Shown: positions 43,101 through 54,545, counted from the stretch's first letter. The stretch: 64,000 nucleotides of DNA from Durusdinium trenchii (GCA_963970005.1 CAXAMN010026362.1:69827-133826), one strand, 5' to 3'. The notes: generated by a model from the letters alone, not told the origin. Program-made: numbers and translations.

Positions 43101-46100
43101 CAACAATTAGGTTCTTCAAGGGTGAGCGACGGCAGCTGAAACTCGCTTGAGGATCCCAGAACAGCTCAAGTGGAACATGCAAAAACGACCAACATTTGTA
43201 GATTCCAGTGATTCTGCGAAAGCCAAGAGGTTGGGAAGGTTTTGAGAGATGGAGTTTGTGTTTGGTGGTAGTTTTTTCATGATCAAACCAAGAAGGAATG
43301 CCCTGCCCTAATTGGGCCCAGAGCTGAGGTATGTTTTTGCTACCCCTTTACTCTTGAATCTCTTGGATGTGGCCCCAGAGCTCAGGTGCTTTCGCGCGTC
43401 GGACACGGGACGCTTCACGGGTCGACAGCGATGGTGTTCGTCCTGTTTCTGTACATGGTCCAATCCTGACATTTCTCATTTTTGGGAAAACCTCCTCATT
43501 GAGTAATTGAGTAATACCCTACATGGATCTACATGGTTAATTGGTGAAACATATTACAAGATCACGGCAGTTGCTTCCAAGAACGGCGGGGGTTTTGGTC
43601 TGCGAAACCGACGTGGCCGCTCCCCCGCCTCCTAGTAACATGAACGCTACTAGGGTCTTCTGGCCTTACTAGGAGCAAGGACGCTACTGGGGTGCTGGAT
43701 GGAACCCTCTCTCATCCTCTTCGTATTCATCAGGTGCCATGCATTGCTACTTGGAAAGTTTGTCAACGCCGTCGCAGAGTTCAGGACTTGACTCAGAGAT
43801 TCAGCGGTGATTGAGGACACTTGGGACCACACTTTTTGGGGTGGATATGTAGCCAGCTCTGAGTCAGAGCGAAACGGAACCTGTGGGATAGAAACTGAAT
43901 CTGGCAGGCCTGGGGCAGGGACCTATGTCCGCGTTCGTGGCTTGGTAGCCTGGGCAGCGCTGATGCAAAGCGTGGCCTTGTCGGGGCTGCTGGCGGCCAA
44001 AGATAGCCTCACGCCTCTCAAGGTCGCCATGCTTTGATGGCCTTCTATAACATAGCTTTCTGACATGGGACTCCACCTCACCGAGTATTGAACCGCCATT
44101 GGCTGTTTGCTTTTTGAGGCATTTTTGTTCAATATTTGAGTCAAAGCGTTACGCACATGTTGGGTCGACAACCTTTTGAGTTGGCGAATCATTGTGCATG
44201 ATTTCTTTCAAACTTACATTTGCGTACAAAACATTCTGCACAAAAGCCTATGATTCAGGAGCAAGATGGACATGGGGATTCACTTACTAAGCCAATGAAA
44301 TCCTACAATTCAATAACCCTGAAGTATACATGTCTGGTGACTGGCAATCGCACAACTACTTCTGACGAACGAACTTTGTTTGTCCATCTCATGTTTTCCC
44401 GACGAACTTGGTCAGGTGGTCCTTTTTGCTGCCCTCCTGAACCTGCTGGGGGACTTCTTCTTATGCGCGTTGCTCGGCAGCGGCCGGTTCTCTTAGAGCT
44501 GTGTGAAGACCGAGGAGTCTTTAGACTGCTGAGCGTGCCGGATGTTGCTGCTTTTTCTGTGATCCCAAATGACTCGCTGTCACACGCATCTTCGTGTCCT
44601 CCAGGTGGCCCTTCCACTGGGGAATTTTCGGCGCCGCGCTGGCCACGAGCATCTCCACCCTGATGGGCTTCCGGATGATGTGGCGCGCCCTGCGCAGGTG
44701 TCGCCGTGTTCGATGTGGTGTGTCTTGCTCGGTGCTCACCTTATGTCTCACCCTTTGGGAGAGACGTCCAACAATTCTTCGATTGTTTTTACTGAAGATT
44801 CACCAAACCGACACTTCTCTCTACCAAACGCGTCCAGCCGAAGAATCCGACCAACAAAGCACTTCCCGGAATCGGAGGAATCGCCTGATGCCGGGGCATT
44901 TGTCGATGCCAAAACGCGAAGAGCTGCAACCGCTCTTGGAGTATGCGAAGCCCCTTTCAGTGGTGATCCTCTTCAGGCGGCTGGGCAGGATGGGGAACAC
45001 TTGGTGCAAACAGTGAGACCTGAAAAACCTAGACTATACCAGAACAGCAGACGGCTGAATCACTTAATCAGAGCCTTGGCCGGTTTGGAATCCTTGCAGT
45101 TCTTCCTGCTTGCTTTCATTTCCTCACCGAGAGCAGTAGGCAAGATTGCAGAATTTTTCATCAACATTCTTTTGCGTTAACGTTCGTGTGTTTGAGCTTC
45201 ACTGCTTTCTGCGTTCGCCAACAGGTGAGAGTCACATGTGGTTCACTTCGCCGGCAGGTTCATGAGCCTCACCTTCATGGCCAAGTGCGCGGGCATGATG
45301 GGCACAGCCGTGACGGCGGCCTATCAGGTGTGCGGTGGAACCAGAAGGATCCAGAAGAGAACTCCTGTGATACTGACGAACGTATTCAACCCGAATACAA
45401 AACAATCATGTGAGGATTGAGCTTCAGCTTCCACGTGGAAGCTTCAGCTTCCACCTGGATCTTTGTAGACCATTGGGCATGTGCATTTGGGCCTGCTCCG
45501 CTGGTGCACGGCATCCGTCAGCTCGTTGGGTTCAGTCTTGAGAAAACCACTCAATCCAACTCACCAGTCAACCCTAGTAGCTTCTTGTTACTAGTAGCGA
45601 TGCCAGGAGCCCCTCGTAGCGTCCTTGCTCCTAGTAGCGGCTTAGTAGCGATGCCAGGAGCCCCTAGTAGCATCCTTGCTCCTAGTAGCGATGCCAGGAG
45701 CCCCTAGTAGCTTCTTGTTACTAGTAGTCTAGTCCGGCATGGTCACCTGTCAGGTCTTGGCAAATGTCATCGTGCTGTTTGGCCTCTTCGGAGAGCCGCT
45801 TTCACAGACGGCGCAAACCATGCTGCCCGGCCTCTTGGTGCCCTGGCAAGAGCGTTTTAAGTGAGCGCCCTGATCCGATCTTGCGCGAATCCGAATCCGC
45901 ATCGCATCTGGTGACAGGTTTAGTGGAGCCAAGCCCACTCGACAAGGGAGTTCTCGTCGACCCGAATCAGACCCAAACTCGGCCAAATCGGCCACCTTCC
46001 TAGTCACTTGCTTCAAGAGCCACTCCGCGCAGGTCGTCCGGGGTGTTCAATTTCGTGGCTTGTCCTTCTGTGCCAAATCTTAGTCCATGGTAATGCCCTT

Positions 46101-47239
46101 GTTGCTAGTAGCTTGTTCCGTTCGTAGTAAGGCCAGTTTCGCCCCGAACGTAGCGATGCGATCGCTCCGGACTCGTAGCGATGCCCGAAATGCTCCGTTC
46201 GTAGCTTCGAATTCCGACCTCCGAGGACCGGCCCTCTCGCGAGGCACGGAGTTTGGGTGTGTATCCTGTGAGGCTGAACACCTCTGAAAGGTCGCAAGCT
46301 CGTCTGAGCTGTTTTTGGTCGAAGCTCTTTGCTTTTCCCAGCAACGCTCTTCATTTCATGCTCCTCCTTTTCGGACACATATTCCCACATATATTGTCTG
46401 AATGCAAGGACGCTACTAGAGGCTCCTGGTCCATTTTTCCACTCCTGTTCACCTCTCTTTTAGGCCAGAGAGCTGATGAAGAACCTGGCGGCCGCTTGGA
46501 CGGACGCATCCAAGGAGGGCCAGTGGTTCTCAGAGGAATCTTAATTTAAACTCGGTCATTTCCATCTTTGTCTTTAAAATGTACCTCGTGTAAATGGCAG
46601 GGGCTTGAAGAACGATCATTCCCAGATTTTCTACAGTTCCTGAGAGTCTTAGCTCCCACCAGCCACAAATTCAACCACTGAAACACTGTAAAATTGGAAG
46701 AAGCACGTCTGGAATTGAGTGTCACTGCGACATTAGTCAGGCAATCGCTAGTAGGTTGGAGGCCATCGCTGTTAGGTTTCTTATTTTTTTTTCTTTTCTT
46801 TCTTGTTTCTTTACAATTTTGAGGATCTCCACCCTACCACAGGAGTCACATGAGACTTCGTTGGACGTTTTGGGACCTTTCTAAGGAACCGGGTGCACCG
46901 GTGATCGATGTCCGTGAGGAACATGCGGTTCACATGAATTCCTCTGCAGTTCCCATGCGCATTCCGGTTGCAGACGAAAACATCTCTCAATCGTTTCAAA
47001 GGTCTCTCCATGATACTTTTCATGTTTTTCCACATGCAGCAACACTTCTCAGGGTCAACTCCAGGTCTTCAGTTTCACATGAATTCACCGATGGGATTTC
47101 CGAATTTCACACCTGGGCATCTCGGGCTCTGCGTGGAGAAAGACCTCAGGTGGTTGCTCTGGGCATCGCGGGCAGTGTCGGTCTACTGAGCGCCGTGGCG
47201 TTGAAGGCCTCAGCACAGCTCTTCACCACCGACCCACAG
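40043..47239 (+). CDS. MATE-family efflux transporter, multi-exon (partial)
   Basis: MATE proteins are twelve-helix antiporters that export organic cations and drugs in exchange for H+ or Na+. Twelve exons are seen: 40043-40101, 40720-40791, 41311-41371, 42354-42416, 43324-43385, 43908-44022, 44416-44468, 44605-44697, 45258-45327, 45754-45837, 46464-46487 and 47150-47239. In order they give the family pattern: LKFAIPALGI, NIDNAFVGRLSGTKALAAM, SDYILYLFVFLPRATTGLA, LRYVFATPLLLNLL, VAWAALMQSVALSGLL, LNLLGDFFLC, WGIFGAALATSIS, FMAKCAGMMGTAVTAAYQ, FGEPLSQTAQTMLPGLL and ALKASAQLFTTDPQ. Nearly all split codons rejoin exactly. About 282 codons are covered of the usual 450 or more. The start, the loop between exons 3 and 4, and the last helices are missing. 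Most donors are GT. Confidence 0.85.
40482..40560 (+). repeat. Modular repeat in MATE intron
   Basis: Three GGTTGGAGGCCATCGCTA type modules, one with GGGGGGAGG. Confidence 0.75.
40720..40791 (+). CDS. MATE exon 2 (NIDNAFVGR)
   Basis: The acceptor is ACCGAG. It completes Thr, then reads NIDNAFVGRLSGTKALAAM and SPGS. The donor GT is at 40792. Confidence 0.85.
41311..41371 (+). CDS. MATE exon 3 (FLPRATTGL)
   Basis: It completes a split Val codon, then reads LSDYILYLFVFLPRATTGLA. The 3' edge is set at a GC donor and is less certain than the 5' edge. Confidence 0.8.
41797..41864 (+). repeat. Modular repeat in MATE intron
   Basis: Three forward modules ending with a CTACAAACGGGGCTCC variant. Confidence 0.8.
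42354..42416 (+). CDS. MATE exon 4
   Basis: It encodes AAQRLGTALSTALVLGTVLT and Ala, a transmembrane helix, between CTGTCAG and a GT donor. Confidence 0.75.
42470..42553 (+). repeat. 21-bp tandem repeat, four units
   Basis: Unit GCGATGGCCTCCAACCTAAGA, with one worn first unit. The core is the same GCGATGGCCTCCAACCTA module that elsewhere belongs to the modular arrays, here amplified in tandem. Confidence 0.9.
42650..42695 (-). repeat. Modular repeat in MATE intron
   Basis: A short reverse copy: CTAGTAGCTTCTTGTTCC, then the AAGGCCAGGAGCCC module. Confidence 0.8.
43324..43385 (+). CDS. MATE exon 5
   Basis: The acceptor is GCCCAGAG. It reads LRYVFATPLLLNLLDVAPEL plus two bases of Arg, completed at 43908. 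The donor GT is at 43386. Confidence 0.8.
43630..43692 (+). repeat. Modular repeat in MATE intron
   Basis: Forward copy with TAACATGAACG and GGTCTTCTGGCC variants, so older or more diverged than most. Confidence 0.75.
43908..44022 (+). CDS. MATE exon 6
   Basis: The longest MATE exon, 115 nt. It reads PGAGTYVRVRGLVAWAALMQ and then SVALSGLLAAKDSLTPLK. The donor GT is at 44023. Confidence 0.85.
44416..44468 (+). CDS. MATE exon 7
   Basis: The acceptor is GGTCAG. It encodes VVLFAALLNLLGDFFLC plus two bases of Ala, completed by exon 8. Confidence 0.85.
44605..44697 (+). CDS. MATE exon 8
   Basis: It reads WPFHWGIFGAALATSISTLM and then GFRMMWRALR plus two bases of Arg. The donor GT is at 44698. 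Confidence 0.85.
45258..45327 (+). CDS. MATE exon 9
   Basis: The acceptor is CGGCAG. It encodes FMSLTFMAKCAGMMGTAVTA and AYQ, the first helix of the C-lobe. Confidence 0.85.
45572..45731 (-). repeat. Modular repeat array just upstream of a MATE exon
   Basis: Seven reverse modules in a row with intact separators, ending about 22 nt before the acceptor at 45753. Confidence 0.85.
45754..45837 (+). CDS. MATE exon 10 (GEPLSQTAQ)
   Basis: It encodes VLANVIVLFGLFGEPLSQTA and QTMLPGLL, with a GT donor at 45838. The EPLSQTAQ motif is one of the clearest in the gene. Confidence 0.85.
46088..46432 (-). repeat. Modular repeat copies in MATE intron
   Basis: The copy at 46088-46208 mixes CTAGTAG and CGTTCGTAG separators with diverged modules. 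A single forward module lies at 46405-46432. Confidence 0.7.
46464..46487 (+). CDS. MATE micro-exon (ARELMKNL)
   Basis: Eight codons after CTTTTAG, with a GC donor at 46488, in phase with exons on both sides. A longer exon through GCGGCCGCTTGG is possible. Confidence 0.55.
46738..46780 (+). repeat. Modular repeat in MATE intron
   Basis: Two GGTTGGAGGCCATCGCT modules. A similar pair follows the last MATE exon at 47318-47368. Confidence 0.7.
47150..47239 (+). CDS. MATE exon 12 (LFTTD)
   Basis: The acceptor is CCTCAG and a GC donor is at 47240. It reads VVALGIAGSVGLLSAVALKA and SAQLFTTDPQ. The F..D motif marks the loop before the last helices. Confidence 0.8.
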
Positions 47240-48545
47240 GCGCCTACCGCGCGCGCTCCTGGGCTGCGCGGCTTCCGAGGGAAGAACAGAAGGACAGAAG
47301 GATGAATAGGCTTGCAGTAGAGGCCATCACTACTAGGTTGGAGGCCATCGCTATTAGGTTGGAGGCCTATAAGCTCTGCCTGCTGGGTGTTTTTAATCTC
47401 ATGAAGTCGTTGCCTTCAACGAGCCACTTGGCGAAAGGGTCTTTACTTGGTACTTGGTGATGTTCCTACGCCGTTTGTGGAACATCCATTGGGGTCTGGG
47501 CTTTTCAACCGAACCCTCGCTGGAAACGTCCCATCCAAGCCCTGGCGCCAGGTGCAAGGCATTTTGCGTGGCACCACCATGGTGCTTTGGGACGCATCCA
47601 GGAACTCTTTAAGAACCATGGGGAACCATGGGTGGCTGAAGGGGACACGAGAAGTAGGAGCTAGCCTTGTTCAACGCCCCAGTTCAAGCCCCATTGTGCA
47701 CAGCTTTTGATTTGATCAGTGGCGAACCTCCTGACGGAGGCCTTGTAAGCAGGGCTCAATGCAACAGCTTTGGATGAACTGATGAGGAGCTCAACCTCCT
47801 GCTCAGAAAAGTTTGGTAGGAGATTGGCGAGTTGCTTTGTTTGGGTTTCAGGGATGAGTTTGGTTGATGATCTAGTTCGCTTCTGGCAGCAAGCGATGGC
47901 ACGCGATCACAGGCGAGCATTGGTACAGCTGGCCAAACGCTGGTCCGGCTAAACCCCCGTTGGGGCGGGTGTCCGGCACGAAACGGGTTTCCTGTTCTCA
48001 GGTACCTGTGACCGTTGCGTCCTTGATTTTGTCACAAGTGTGCGGCTTGGACTTGAAATGGAGATGGACGTCGAACATCAGGGTGAATGGCAGTCATTTT
48101 GGTGATCTGGACGGATAACCACAAGCATCAATGTTATTTGTGTTCTGTGTGATGTCCAATGTGTTCTGTTATTATCATATCCTTGAGCTTGGAGTTTTTT
48201 TTTGCGATTCCTTTGGTGGTCAACTCGGAACAGAGTCGATGATTCTTATGGTTGAAGACGGGAGAAGACGGGGTAATGTGCCAAACACAACAGTTTTATG
48301 GTTTCATGATGTTTCATGAATGTGTTGTGAGGATGTCAGCTGTTGTAACGGACTCAACATCTTGCAAACGAAGGGCTTAACACACATCAGTCAGGTCTTT
48401 CTGGACTACACCCCAAATCCCTTGGTTCGAGGCCCTTCTCAACCAAAGCGCCGGACAGATGCCTCAAGTGGGTGGTTCATCCTGTTGCCGAGGTGATGGT
48501 GCGATGCTGGCTGCTCGGGAGAGTCTTGTCCTGTATTCAGTGGGA
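47240..48545. other. No firm gene; one candidate terminal exon
   Basis: At 47860-47952 (+) the frame DLVRFWQQAMARDHRRALVQ and LAKRWSG runs to a TAA and looks coding. It has a possible acceptor (GATCTAG) but no known partner. The remaining MATE exons should lie downstream of 47239 but were not recognised. Confidence 0.35.
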
Positions 48546-49277
48546 TCATTCTCCACGAACCAAGCGGCCAGAAATGGGAAAGCCGGTACTTCTCACTTGG
48601 TCCCTGACAGGCACGTGTGGGGTGATGTAGGAATGTAGGGTGTCCAAGTCAGTTTTGTGTACTCGAAGTTCCCTTGCGCAGGGAGGTAGTCCAATGGCCC
48701 AGACTGCCAGATCCACCACCAGCGGGCCCGGGTCGTGTTGCTCAGGTTCCCGCTTGTCATCAAAATCACAGTGGTTGCGACCTCCTTCCAGGCTGGCTGC
48801 AGTCCGTGCTGAACTAAACTGCTTGAGATGATTAGCGACTGGACCGAAGATGGACCTGCAAGCTGCTGCGACTGTGGTGAGGTAGATGGTCAATGGTGAT
48901 TCGAGAGTTTGATGCTTCAAGTCTTGGGTGGCGACATGAACTTCAGCGAAGTCAGTGCTCTCCCACTCAGATGTTGTCAACCCAAGGGATTTCTTGGGTA
49001 CTTTGCCAAGACGGGATTTTCCGAAACAAAAGCTCACAAACAACCCGTGGGATTTCAACCGACCACACACCCAAAGAATCAAAAATTCAACTACCGGCCA
49101 CTCACAAACCTTTCTATAACCAGGGCTTAGTCTGGTTTGCGTCCAGTTTGCAGCTTGGCACTGGCAAACACGTGACAGCACCCGCACAGTGACCCACCAG
49201 CACACAGTGTGGTGAGATGTGCCATTGGGTGTGTGGCGGGTCTTTTGGGAGGGTGAACCCAAACACAGAGGACTCAT
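48546..49277 (-). CDS. Unassigned 243-codon open frame
   Basis: An unusually long unbroken minus-strand frame for this stretch. The C-terminal half looks protein-like (HDPGPLVVDLAVWAIGLPPC). No motif is recognised and no splice partners are clear. It could be a remnant of an element or chance. Confidence 0.25.
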   Translation of the reverse strand: MSPLCLGSPSQKTRHTPNGTSHHTVCWWVTVRVLSRVCQCQAANWTQTRLSPGYRKVCEWPVVEFLILWVCGRLKSHGLFVSFCFGKSRLGKVPKKSLGLTTSEWESTDFAEVHVATQDLKHQTLESPLTIYLTTVAAACRSIFGPVANHLKQFSSARTAASLEGGRNHCDFDDKREPEQHDPGPLVVDLAVWAIGLPPCARELRVHKTDLDTLHSYITPHVPVRDQVRSTGFPISGRLVRGE

Positions 49278-49721
49278 AACGCTCTCACCTCAACTTTGAA
49301 ACGAAACACTCCACTTCTGGTCCATCTTGGACTTCCCACCATTCTGACCAGAAGCGACGCCATCAGTCACTGCCCACATCCGAACACGCCATCACCATGA
49401 CAGATGCATGTGCCGATGTGCTGCTTCGCTCCGAGAGGTGTTGCTGCTGATGGCAGCCACCCATTTCAACTGGAGCTTGGAGGCCGTGTTCCTATCCCTA
49501 GCTGCTCGGGAGAGAGAGGCGATGCAGTTCGGCCCATCGGTGTCGGCGTCTTTTGGGTCCGTGCTGAAGGCTAGTTACTAGTTGCAATATAGACTATATA
49601 TCGATTGTTTTTTTGGGAGGCTGGCAAGATCATACGGATACCAACAAGGGATTCGGATTGGAATTGGCTGGCCGATAGGGGGGGTAGACCAACGGAAATA
49701 AGTGCTTGCCATGGTAACAAG

Positions 49722-49838
49722 CATCGCTACTAGTAGCAAGCGCATCGCTAGTATTTGCTTCTTGTTACTAGTAGTACGGCCAGGAGCCCCTAGTAGCGTT
49801 TTTGTTCCCAGTAGCGATGCACTTGTTACTAGTAGAAA
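49722..49838 (-). repeat. Modular repeat array
   Basis: Both orientations meet here: a forward AACAAGCATCGCTACTAGTAG part, then reverse modules. Confidence 0.8.
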
Positions 49839-50254
49839 GTCTTGATTGCCGGGGTTGAAGGCTTCCAAAGTTGGACCAACTTGCCATTCATGGGGGTGAG
49901 AAAGACTTGAGAAGCAGACCACATACAAGATAGAGCTTGAAGATGGTTGAACAATACCACTTGAATCAGAGTTGGTGTGCTGGCTCCTTGACAGCCCTCT
50001 TGCCACAAAAACACGCCGACTAAGTCCATTCGCTATTGGTTGTTCCTCGCGATCGTTTGCTGGCGCTGCCTCACGGGGTGCGGCGCGCTTGGGCGCGCCC
50101 TGCAGAGCCGCCAACGGGAGCCAGCGCTGGAGCGTTGAGAACAACGAGCGCTGGAGCTCCGTGCGGTTTTCTTTCGTTCACGAGCGATTCGGCAGGACCC
50201 CACTCCGGGGGATTGGCAAGTCAGGATAGATGTCTTTAAATAAAACATTCCATT

Positions 50255-50322
50255 AGGAGGCTACTAGGGGCTCCTGGCCTTACTACTAGGAGCAAGAACG
50301 CTACTAGGGGCTCCTAGAACCA
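50255..50322 (+). repeat. Modular repeat array
   Basis: Forward modules with two GGGGCTCCT units flanking GAGCAAGAACG. Confidence 0.8.
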
Positions 50323-51037
50323 ATGGCGCAAAACCAAAAAACGAATGGCCTAAAACCAGCGGCTCTCCCAAAGCGGCCGAGACCCGTCAGATCGGTCGTT
50401 TGATCAGATCGTCCCCCAAGAAGCGGAACGTGTTCCAGAAGCTCCAGGTCCCAACAGTTATAGATACGTCCTTTCAACTGGTGTGTCGGGCTGCTTGCCC
50501 TGTGGTCGCGCGCTTTATGTTGAAGCACAGTAGGTTGAAACAACTGCAGGAAACCAGGAGTCAGACTGAGAACCCATTGATGAAATACTGCATGGATGGA
50601 AGAGATCTTGTAAGGTGTGCGATTGTAAAGCCTTCAACAGGATTCATTTGTGATTGTTCATCAGCTGACCCACAGCCCAGGTTGCCCCTGGTGAGCGGCC
50701 ATGGTTAGAAGGGGATTGCCAGGGTCTTTTCTTAATAACACGTATTTGCTTAGCCAAGCTACAAAGGTGGCACACACACAATTTGGACGGTCACAAACAT
50801 ATCCTTGTACAACATCGATAGGACATCATGAAACTCATGAAACTAATTGAAACTATCTAACTATTTAGTGACCTCTACAGGGATGGTTTCAGCAAGAGGG
50901 CCTCCCCCAACCTCCCCACTTTTGTTTGGTTTCAAACTGAGAGAAGCTCATGGACCAACAGTGGAAGCTCACCTTTCCTGAAACCAACAGTTTCTGCCAA
51001 CGACCATCAACGTTTTCCAATTTTCTCCTGACCAGGC

Positions 51038-51200
51038 ATAGTAACAAGAAGCTACTAGGAGCAAAGGGCATCGCTACTAGGAGCGATCGGACGCTACTAG
51101 GGGCTTCTGGCATTACTATTAGGAACAAGAATGCTACTAGTAGCTTCTTGCTACTAGTAGCGATGCACCTTGTTCCTAATAGCAAGAATGCTACTACTGC
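51038..51200 (+). repeat. Modular repeat array, both orientations
   Basis: A forward run to about 51140, then a short reverse run (CTAGTAGCTTCTTGCTACTAG), then a forward module. Confidence 0.8.
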
Positions 51201-52799
51201 CCCAAGCTGTTCAGCTCCACCTCCGCCTGAGTCCGCCGGTCCACTTTTCGCCAGGGCCAAGCGATCTTCGAAGCTTTTCAGGAGTTGCACGTCAGGATGC
51301 TTAGTGGTTGCGGGTTCAGATGGTCTCCGGTTTTTAATGGAAAATGAGTTCCATTTACAGGATCTAGTATCATGTGAAGCATACTTTTTTTTGTGTTTTG
51401 GGAGTAGCGGAAAGGCTTTCGAGGATTCGTGCTGGAAGGTCAAAATGGTCAAAGGTCCTGGAAGAAGTGAATGGACGACACTCGATGTTAAATCCAATCC
51501 TTTTTTTTTTGGAACCATGCTTTATTCAAGTAAATATAGACATCTTAATGGCCTCCAACCTAATAGCCGATGAAACCATCTACACTCCCTAAAATCATCA
51601 TAGAAGTGGCCTTTTTCCGCCTTTGTTTGTTGAGGAAAGGGGTCTTCCAAGAGGCCATGCCATCCAGATTCCATGATTCCTGGGAATGTGCCTAGAAGAC
51701 CGATTTTTCCACCCGCTTCTTTGGGCTTTTTCGCTCCCAGGCCCCCACAGGGAACCCGACAGGGAACCCGACCTGTCAGCTTGATCATGCTTCATCCACG
51801 TCGCGGGCACGACATCCGCGACAGCGGCAGCTGTTTGGTCTAGCACATCAAAGGGCTCAAAGCTCCAACGGGCCAAAGTAGGCTGACTGAGCGGGAAGAG
51901 GAGAGGCTTGGAGGTCTGAGTTGATGGTGACTCTGTGAGCTTTGAGTAATTTGAGGATCAAGCTGACCATCGGCCATGCACAATATTGTGCCATGTCTTT
52001 GAAGCCGTGCATTGCTTTGCGCACTTAGGAGAGCAACAAGTGTCCACCTTTACATCAGGTTAAGGACCTCGTGATAGGCCACCTTAAAGATGCCCTTCGC
52101 GCTGCATCGCGCTGCCAAGCCCTGCAATCCAGCTTTGTTCGGCAAATCAAACTTGGATGGTGCAAACCTGGAGACATCTACTTGATGAGCACTCGTTGGG
52201 ACAGTCCCACAAGGCCAAGAGAAGGGGTCTGTCAAAAGCACATCGGACATAGAAAGTCGGTGAGAACGCGATTCAAGGGCACCGGCACGTGAGTTTCAGT
52301 GATTCTCGCTTGAACATGCCCAGACTGTCAATACCCGGTTCGAAATTGAGACCTTCAACTTGCGACCATTTCCTCTGCAGTTGAACGTGATCTCCTGCAC
52401 CATCTCAGATTTGGAGTACTCCACCAATTTGCAGCGTTGGCTATGGCAGATGGAGCACGTTTTTTCACTAGAACACATCCATTGCTAGGAGAAGGATTCT
52501 TGTTCAGGTTACTGAACATCAACTCGCATCCTTCATGATCATCAACAATGATTCTCAACCATCAATCTGAAAGCTCGTGAAAATGATTCTCAACTTCTTG
52601 TTGGATGGGTTTGATGATCTTTTTCTTCAGCTCACCAATATGATCAACTCATATGACTCATCTCCAACCTCCTCATCCCTGCCGACTGCACCGGTCGCCC
52701 GAGGCGCCCGGCGTGTCGCTCCGGAAGCCGGTGACGTGGCCAGTGGAGGCGGGCGACGCCTGGCGCCAACGCGTGGCGCACGGAGCGAATAGCCTACTG

Positions 52800-52918
52800 G
52801 AGCCAACCTACTTGCGATGGCCTTTGCTCCTAGTAGCGAACATTGCTCCTAGTAGTAAGGCCAGGAGCCCCTAGTAGCGTCCTTGCTCCTACTTGCGATG
52901 GCCTCCAACCTAGAAGTA
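52800..52918 (-). repeat. Modular repeat array
   Basis: Reverse modules flanked at both ends by TTGCGATGGCC variants of the GGCCTCCAACC module. Confidence 0.8.
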
Positions 52919-53209
52919 CAGTTGCTATAGAAGATGTGTGGATTGAACATTTGTTGACCACATTGATTGAACATGGGGGATTCTTGTAGATAAGAACTGG
53001 AAAACCTTTTGCAGCGGAATCCATGGATTCTTGTGGGTAAAGAAGACCACTTTGCACAGCTATGTTCAGCTGTTGGGATATCCCAGAAGTAGGCAAATAA
53101 ACATACAGACGTTGTTTTGAATCAATCAATATAAGAATTGCAGTAGAATGACTGGCTTGACCAGGCCTAAAATTCGAAGTTGATTAGGTATGGGGTGTCT
53201 GGCTTGCCC

Positions 53210-53335
53210 AGGGTAGTAAGGCCAGGAGTCCCTAGTAGCGTCCTTGCTCCTAGTAGCGATGCCCTTTGCTCCTAGTAGCTTCTTGCTCCTAGTAGCGATG
53301 CCAGGAGCCCCTAGTAGCATCCTTGCCCCTGGTAG
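53210..53335 (-). repeat. Modular repeat array
   Basis: Six reverse modules. The last separator is worn to CCCCTGGTAG. Confidence 0.85.
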
Positions 53336-53544
53336 AATTGGCTCAATCTAATTACCAGCTTAGCCGCTGGGTGTGTCACCACATTTCGTAGACTTGCTGG
53401 CCATTGCTCGCTTGCCCGCTTGGTTCTAACATACTCTTCACCACAACTCCCCCCTCCCCACTGGAGCAATTCTATCAGAATCCCTGTGCCACCTGGGATC
53501 GGAGTTAAGATGATGGTGCCAGATGGGTGCATGGGTGCATGGGC

Positions 53545-53665
53545 CAGGAGCCCCTAGTAGCTTCTTGTTACTAGTAGTATGGCCAGGAGCCCCTAGTAGT
53601 GGCCTTGCTCCTAGTAGCGATGCCCTTTGCTACTAGTAGCTTCTTGTTCTTAGTAGTAAGGGTGC
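53545..53665 (-). repeat. Modular repeat array
   Basis: Reverse modules, about 210 nt after the previous array and with the same module order at its centre. Confidence 0.85.
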
Positions 53666-54299
53666 AGGATGTGTGATCACCTTTTCGGTCGTTGATTGCA
53701 CCCCAAAAGCGCCTTCTCTTCCTGCTCAGGGTGGATTTTCTCGCAGCTGTCAAGAGAATGACATGGAGTCGGGAGCAGGTTTTGGTGCCACCTTACAGGG
53801 TACCCGTACCCTAGCCCTCCAACCCGAGCCCTGCAAACACGTGGGGTACGCATCCAAGTTTTGCTGCATTCCATCGCCGAAGCTGTGCTTTGCAGGAAGC
53901 TGCAGATGTGCTTTTCGTGCATCCCATGGTGGCCTGGCAGCAGAATGCCAAAAAAAGTGATATGCAACGAGACCCAAGAACAGTGACCGAGTTGAGTGAA
54001 TTCAGCTGGCCTAGCTGGGGAAGATACGAATGACTCTTGATTTTGAGTTCTTCATATTCTATTTATATAACCCGAGGATGACTTAAAGCCTTTCAGCGGG
54101 AAGACTGGGCACATTGGGTTCTGATGTTGCGGTTTGAGGGGTGTGCACGTCAAGACTCTTGCGCCCAAGATCTCTGCTTATATGGATCGTAGACACCACA
54201 TGCTGCATGAGAGGTATTTCATTCTCATCGTTTCTTCCGGTGCGAGCTGACTCACCATCCAAGGCTGGGAATTGCGCCTTGCTCGATTCGCTTCTGCAG

Positions 54300-54545
54300 A
54301 GCCTCCTGGCCTTACTACTAGGAACAAGAAGCTACTGGTAAGAAAGGGCATGGCTACTTTCAGCAAGGACGCTACTAGTAGCTCCTGGCCTTACTAGTAA
54401 CAAGAAGCTACTAGGAGCAAAGGGCATCGCTACTAGGATCAAGGACGCTACTAGGGGCTCCTGGCCTTACTACTAGGAACAAGAAGCTACTAGTCGCAAA
54501 GGGCATCGTTACTAGGAGCAAAGGACGCTACTAGTGGCTAGAAAC
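54300..54545 (+). repeat. Long modular repeat array
   Basis: About 240 bp of forward modules. The order GAACAAGAAG, GGGCAT, GCAAGGACG, CTCCTGGCCTTA repeats two to three times, giving a higher-order period near 90 bp. Confidence 0.85.

Noticed and set aside
46850..47305. 151-codon plus-strand frame as one gene
   Set aside because: Only 47150-47239 is supported as a MATE exon. The rest is intron read-through.
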